Of a DNA stretch of 6,454 bases, positions 4,602 to 6,454 are shown piece by piece. Below the pieces are notes generated by a model. That model made no database searches. It worked only from the letters and a program-made list of their open reading frames with translations, and was not told where the DNA came from. The stretch is from NCBI GenBank assembly GCA_021784265.1, contig JAJXTA010000174.1, forward strand, positions 1-6,454, in the 5' to 3' direction. Each line of letters opens with the position of its first letter. Position 1 is the stretch's first letter. This DNA comes from a bacterium. GTDB taxonomy: Bacteria; Verrucomicrobiota; Verrucomicrobiia; Limisphaerales; J093. Position numbers and translations under genes: made by a program.

Positions 4602-6454
4602 CTACTCGGCCCGGGTCAAGGCGATGCTCCGCAGGTTGATCGCGCTCCAGTTCTTGGGGTCTTGGGGTTTAACGCTGATCGTCAGGTCGCCCGGTTGTTC
4701 GACTTCGAGCTGGCCCAGATCGACGGAGCGGAACTCCGACCAGGCCCCCGTTTGCCCGACGTGGCCGACCAGCCGCTGACCGGCGGCGGCGAGCACAAAC
4801 GTCGATTGCGGGTTGGTCGTGGCGCAGGCCGTGGTCACGTGGTACTTCCCTGGCTGGGTGAAATGCACCCGCCAGGAAACCCATTCCTCCCCCCGATCCC
4901 AGAACCCGAGGTTCGGCTGGCCGCCCTGAGCCTCGGTGTTGATCTGACTGCCATGCAGGTCGGCGGCCTCCGGCGTGAGCACCAGGTTGCCGTGGGCGTC
5001 GGGTTGCACCAGCACGGCGGCCGCTGCGACAGGTACCGGCTGGAGGTGACGGCCCGCGATTTTGAGCGTGCAGGCGAGCGAAGAGACCGGCTTGTCGGGC
5101 AAGGTCACGACCAGCGCGTCGGCCGTTTGGCTCCAGCGGACCTGGCCGCGGTAACCAAGCAGTTTGACCCCGGTGATCCGGCCGGCGGGCTGCGCCAGGG
5201 TGCGGATGGTGATCTGCCCGTCGGCAGGCCAGCCCAGGGCGAAGGCGTAAAGGGTGTTACCCTTCCGGGTAAACCGGATGTCCCGGGCGGAAAACCCAAA
5301 ATCCTCCTTGAACGCTCCCCCCTTGACCTTGGCCGGGCCTTCCCCGTAGGTCAGCCAGGGGCGGGTGCCGTAAATGGCCTCGCCGTTAACCCGCATCCAG
5401 TCGCCCACCTGTCCCAGGAGTCGCTCGACGTCCGGATCCAGTGAGCCATCGGGGCGCTGCACGATGTTGAGCAGCAGGTTGCCGTTCTTGCTCACGATGT
5501 CCACCAGGGAGCGAACGACCCACTCCGCCGAGCGGTTCTTCCAGTTGCGATCGTAAAACCAATCACCAATGGAGGTGTCCGTCTGCCAGGGATCGGGATT
5601 GATCTTGGCCATCACCCCGCGTTCGAGGTCCTCGACCCAGCGGCCCTCCGACCTCTGTTTGCAGCAATACACGACCTGGAGATGACCCGGGTGCTCCTTC
5701 AAGTTGGTGTTATAGAGGTCGGCGATCATATCCCGCCCCACCGCATTGCCAAACGGCACGCCCCCGTCGGTGTAGAGCAGGTCCAGGTGGTACTGGGCGA
5801 TGAGGTCGGTCACGCGGAGGAACCACTCCTTCTGCCAGTCCGGATTCGTGCTGTACCACCCCTTGTCGTCGGGAGCGGCAGGCGGGTGGTACAGGTCCCA
5901 ATACTTGGGATCGGCGCCGTCATACGGAACGCCCCGCTGGGGGCCGAACTTGTCGGCCCCGTGGGCCACTTGAAACCAGGTGAAACTGGCGCCCATGTGC
6001 TCCGAGACGCCGAAGCGCAGCCCGTACTTCTTGGCCGCCTTTTGCCATTCGCCCACCACATCGCGTTTGGGCCCCATGTTCACCGCGTTCCACCGGTGGA
6101 ACCGCGAGTTCCACAGATCGAAGTTGTCGTGATGACACCCCATGCTAACGAAATACCGGGCCCCGGCCTGCTTGTAGAGGGCCATCAGACGGTCGGGGTC
6201 CCATTTCTCCGCCTTCCACAGCGGGATGAGGTCCTTGTACCCGAACTCGGAGGGGTGGCCATAGCGGGTCAGGTGATCCTGATAATCCTTGTCGCCCTGA
6301 AGGTACATGCGCCGCGCATACCAGTCCCCCATCATCGGCACCGATTGCGGGCCCCAGTGGGCCCAAATGCCAAACTTGGCATCCCGGAACCACTCAGGGC
6401 ATTGGTATTGCTTGAGAGAATCCATCGTGCCTTGGAACCGGCCGGCCGCAATGG
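4602..6454 (-). CDS. GH29 alpha-L-fucosidase with C-terminal carbohydrate-binding-like domain (N-terminus beyond window)
   Basis: Glycoside hydrolase family 29 removes terminal L-fucose from glycans by a retaining mechanism. Numbering from the ATG at 6425 (607 residues to the TAG), the barrel covers about 10-350. Family landmarks are WFRDAKFGIWAHWGPQSVP (12-30), GCHHDNFDLWNS (96-107), NMGPKRDVVGEW (116-127) and LDLLYTDGG (214-222). Asp220 is the likely nucleophile; I cannot assign the acid/base from sequence alone. A beta-sandwich follows (about 355-460), then a second beta-rich domain (about 485-607) with a GEEWVSWRVHFTQPGKYHV stretch typical of CBM6/35-like jelly rolls. The frame has no stop between 6425 and the right edge, and the upstream residues (IAAGRFQGT) read naturally into the barrel. 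In homologues I recall, a similar F-x-x-T-W/M-x-SLKQYQ stretch follows a signal peptide, so the true start is probably outside the window and the enzyme exported. AAGG four bases before the 6425 ATG makes internal initiation possible. The stop lies 102 bases past the convergent DUF2249 stop. Confidence 0.93.
   Translation of the reverse strand, partial: IAAGRFQGTMDSLKQYQCPEWFRDAKFGIWAHWGPQSVPMMGDWYARRMYLQGDKDYQDHLTRYGHPSEFGYKDLIPLWKAEKWDPDRLMALYKQAGARYFVSMGCHHDNFDLWNSRFHRWNAVNMGPKRDVVGEWQKAAKKYGLRFGVSEHMGASFTWFQVAHGADKFGPQRGVPYDGADPKYWDLYHPPAAPDDKGWYSTNPDWQKEWFLRVTDLIAQYHLDLLYTDGGVPFGNAVGRDMIADLYNTNLKEHPGHLQVVYCCKQRSEGRWVEDLERGVMAKINPDPWQTDTSIGDWFYDRNWKNRSAEWVVRSLVDIVSKNGNLLLNIVQRPDGSLDPDVERLLGQVGDWMRVNGEAIYGTRPWLTYGEGPAKVKGGAFKEDFGFSARDIRFTRKGNTLYAFALGWPADGQITIRTLAQPAGRITGVKLLGYRGQVRWSQTADALVVTLPDKPVSSLACTLKIAGRHLQPVPVAAAAVLVQPDAHGNLVLTPEAADLHGSQINTEAQGGQPNLGFWDRGEEWVSWRVHFTQPGKYHVTTACATTNPQSTFVLAAAGQRLVGHVGQTGAWSEFRSVDLGQLEVEQPGDLTISVKPQDPKNWSAINLRSIALTRAE

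Noticed and set aside
4662..5444. Plus-strand open frame (260 codons) opposite the fucosidase
   Set aside because: The opposite strand encodes clear GH29 and carbohydrate-binding-like sequence; this frame has no family pattern and no ribosome-binding site.

Overview
The window is GC-rich and gene-dense. It holds five protein-coding genes on both strands, two of them cut by the window edges, and I see no RNA genes, insertion sequences or CRISPR. The protein set is a GH29 alpha-L-fucosidase, an FG-GAP/ASPIC (CRTAC1-like) lipoprotein, and a TolB-like propeller lipoprotein whose C-terminal heme-c region resembles hydrazine synthase subunit A (HzsA). This combination is typical of the Planctomycetota/Verrucomicrobiota branch of bacteria. 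That placement is an inference from gene content only, and Acidobacteriota or a related group cannot be excluded.

Left half (1-3523, minus strand): three tightly packed genes read right to left. The first (3523 to 1730) encodes a lipoprotein with seven FG-GAP calcium-binding motifs and a C-terminal ASPIC/UnbV domain. It overlaps the second by an ATGA tetranucleotide. The second (1733 to 234) encodes a lipoprotein with PD40/TolB-like propeller repeats and one CxxCH heme-c motif near the C-terminus. It overlaps the third by a single base (TGATG). The third runs off the left edge. Its visible 78 residues show a membrane anchor or signal, a CxxCH motif and what looks like the first strand of a beta-propeller. 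The overlaps imply one transcript and coupled translation. All three products appear to be exported, at least two are propellers, and two carry heme c, so an envelope-bound redox assembly is a reasonable but unproven reading.

Middle (3524-3912): a 389-base divergent intergenic region. It carries a clear ribosome-binding site for the minus-strand operon and, near the other end, a perfect FNR/Dnr-type palindrome (TTGAT-N4-ATCAA) 35 bases before the next gene.

Right half: a plus-strand gene (3913-4500) encodes two DUF2249 domains with a Cys-rich tail, probably under FNR-family (oxygen or NO) control. It converges on a minus-strand GH29 alpha-L-fucosidase (stop at 4602) with a C-terminal carbohydrate-binding-like domain. 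The fucosidase reading frame stays open to the right edge, so its N-terminus, probably a signal peptide, lies outside the window. The fucosidase has no obvious functional link to the other genes.
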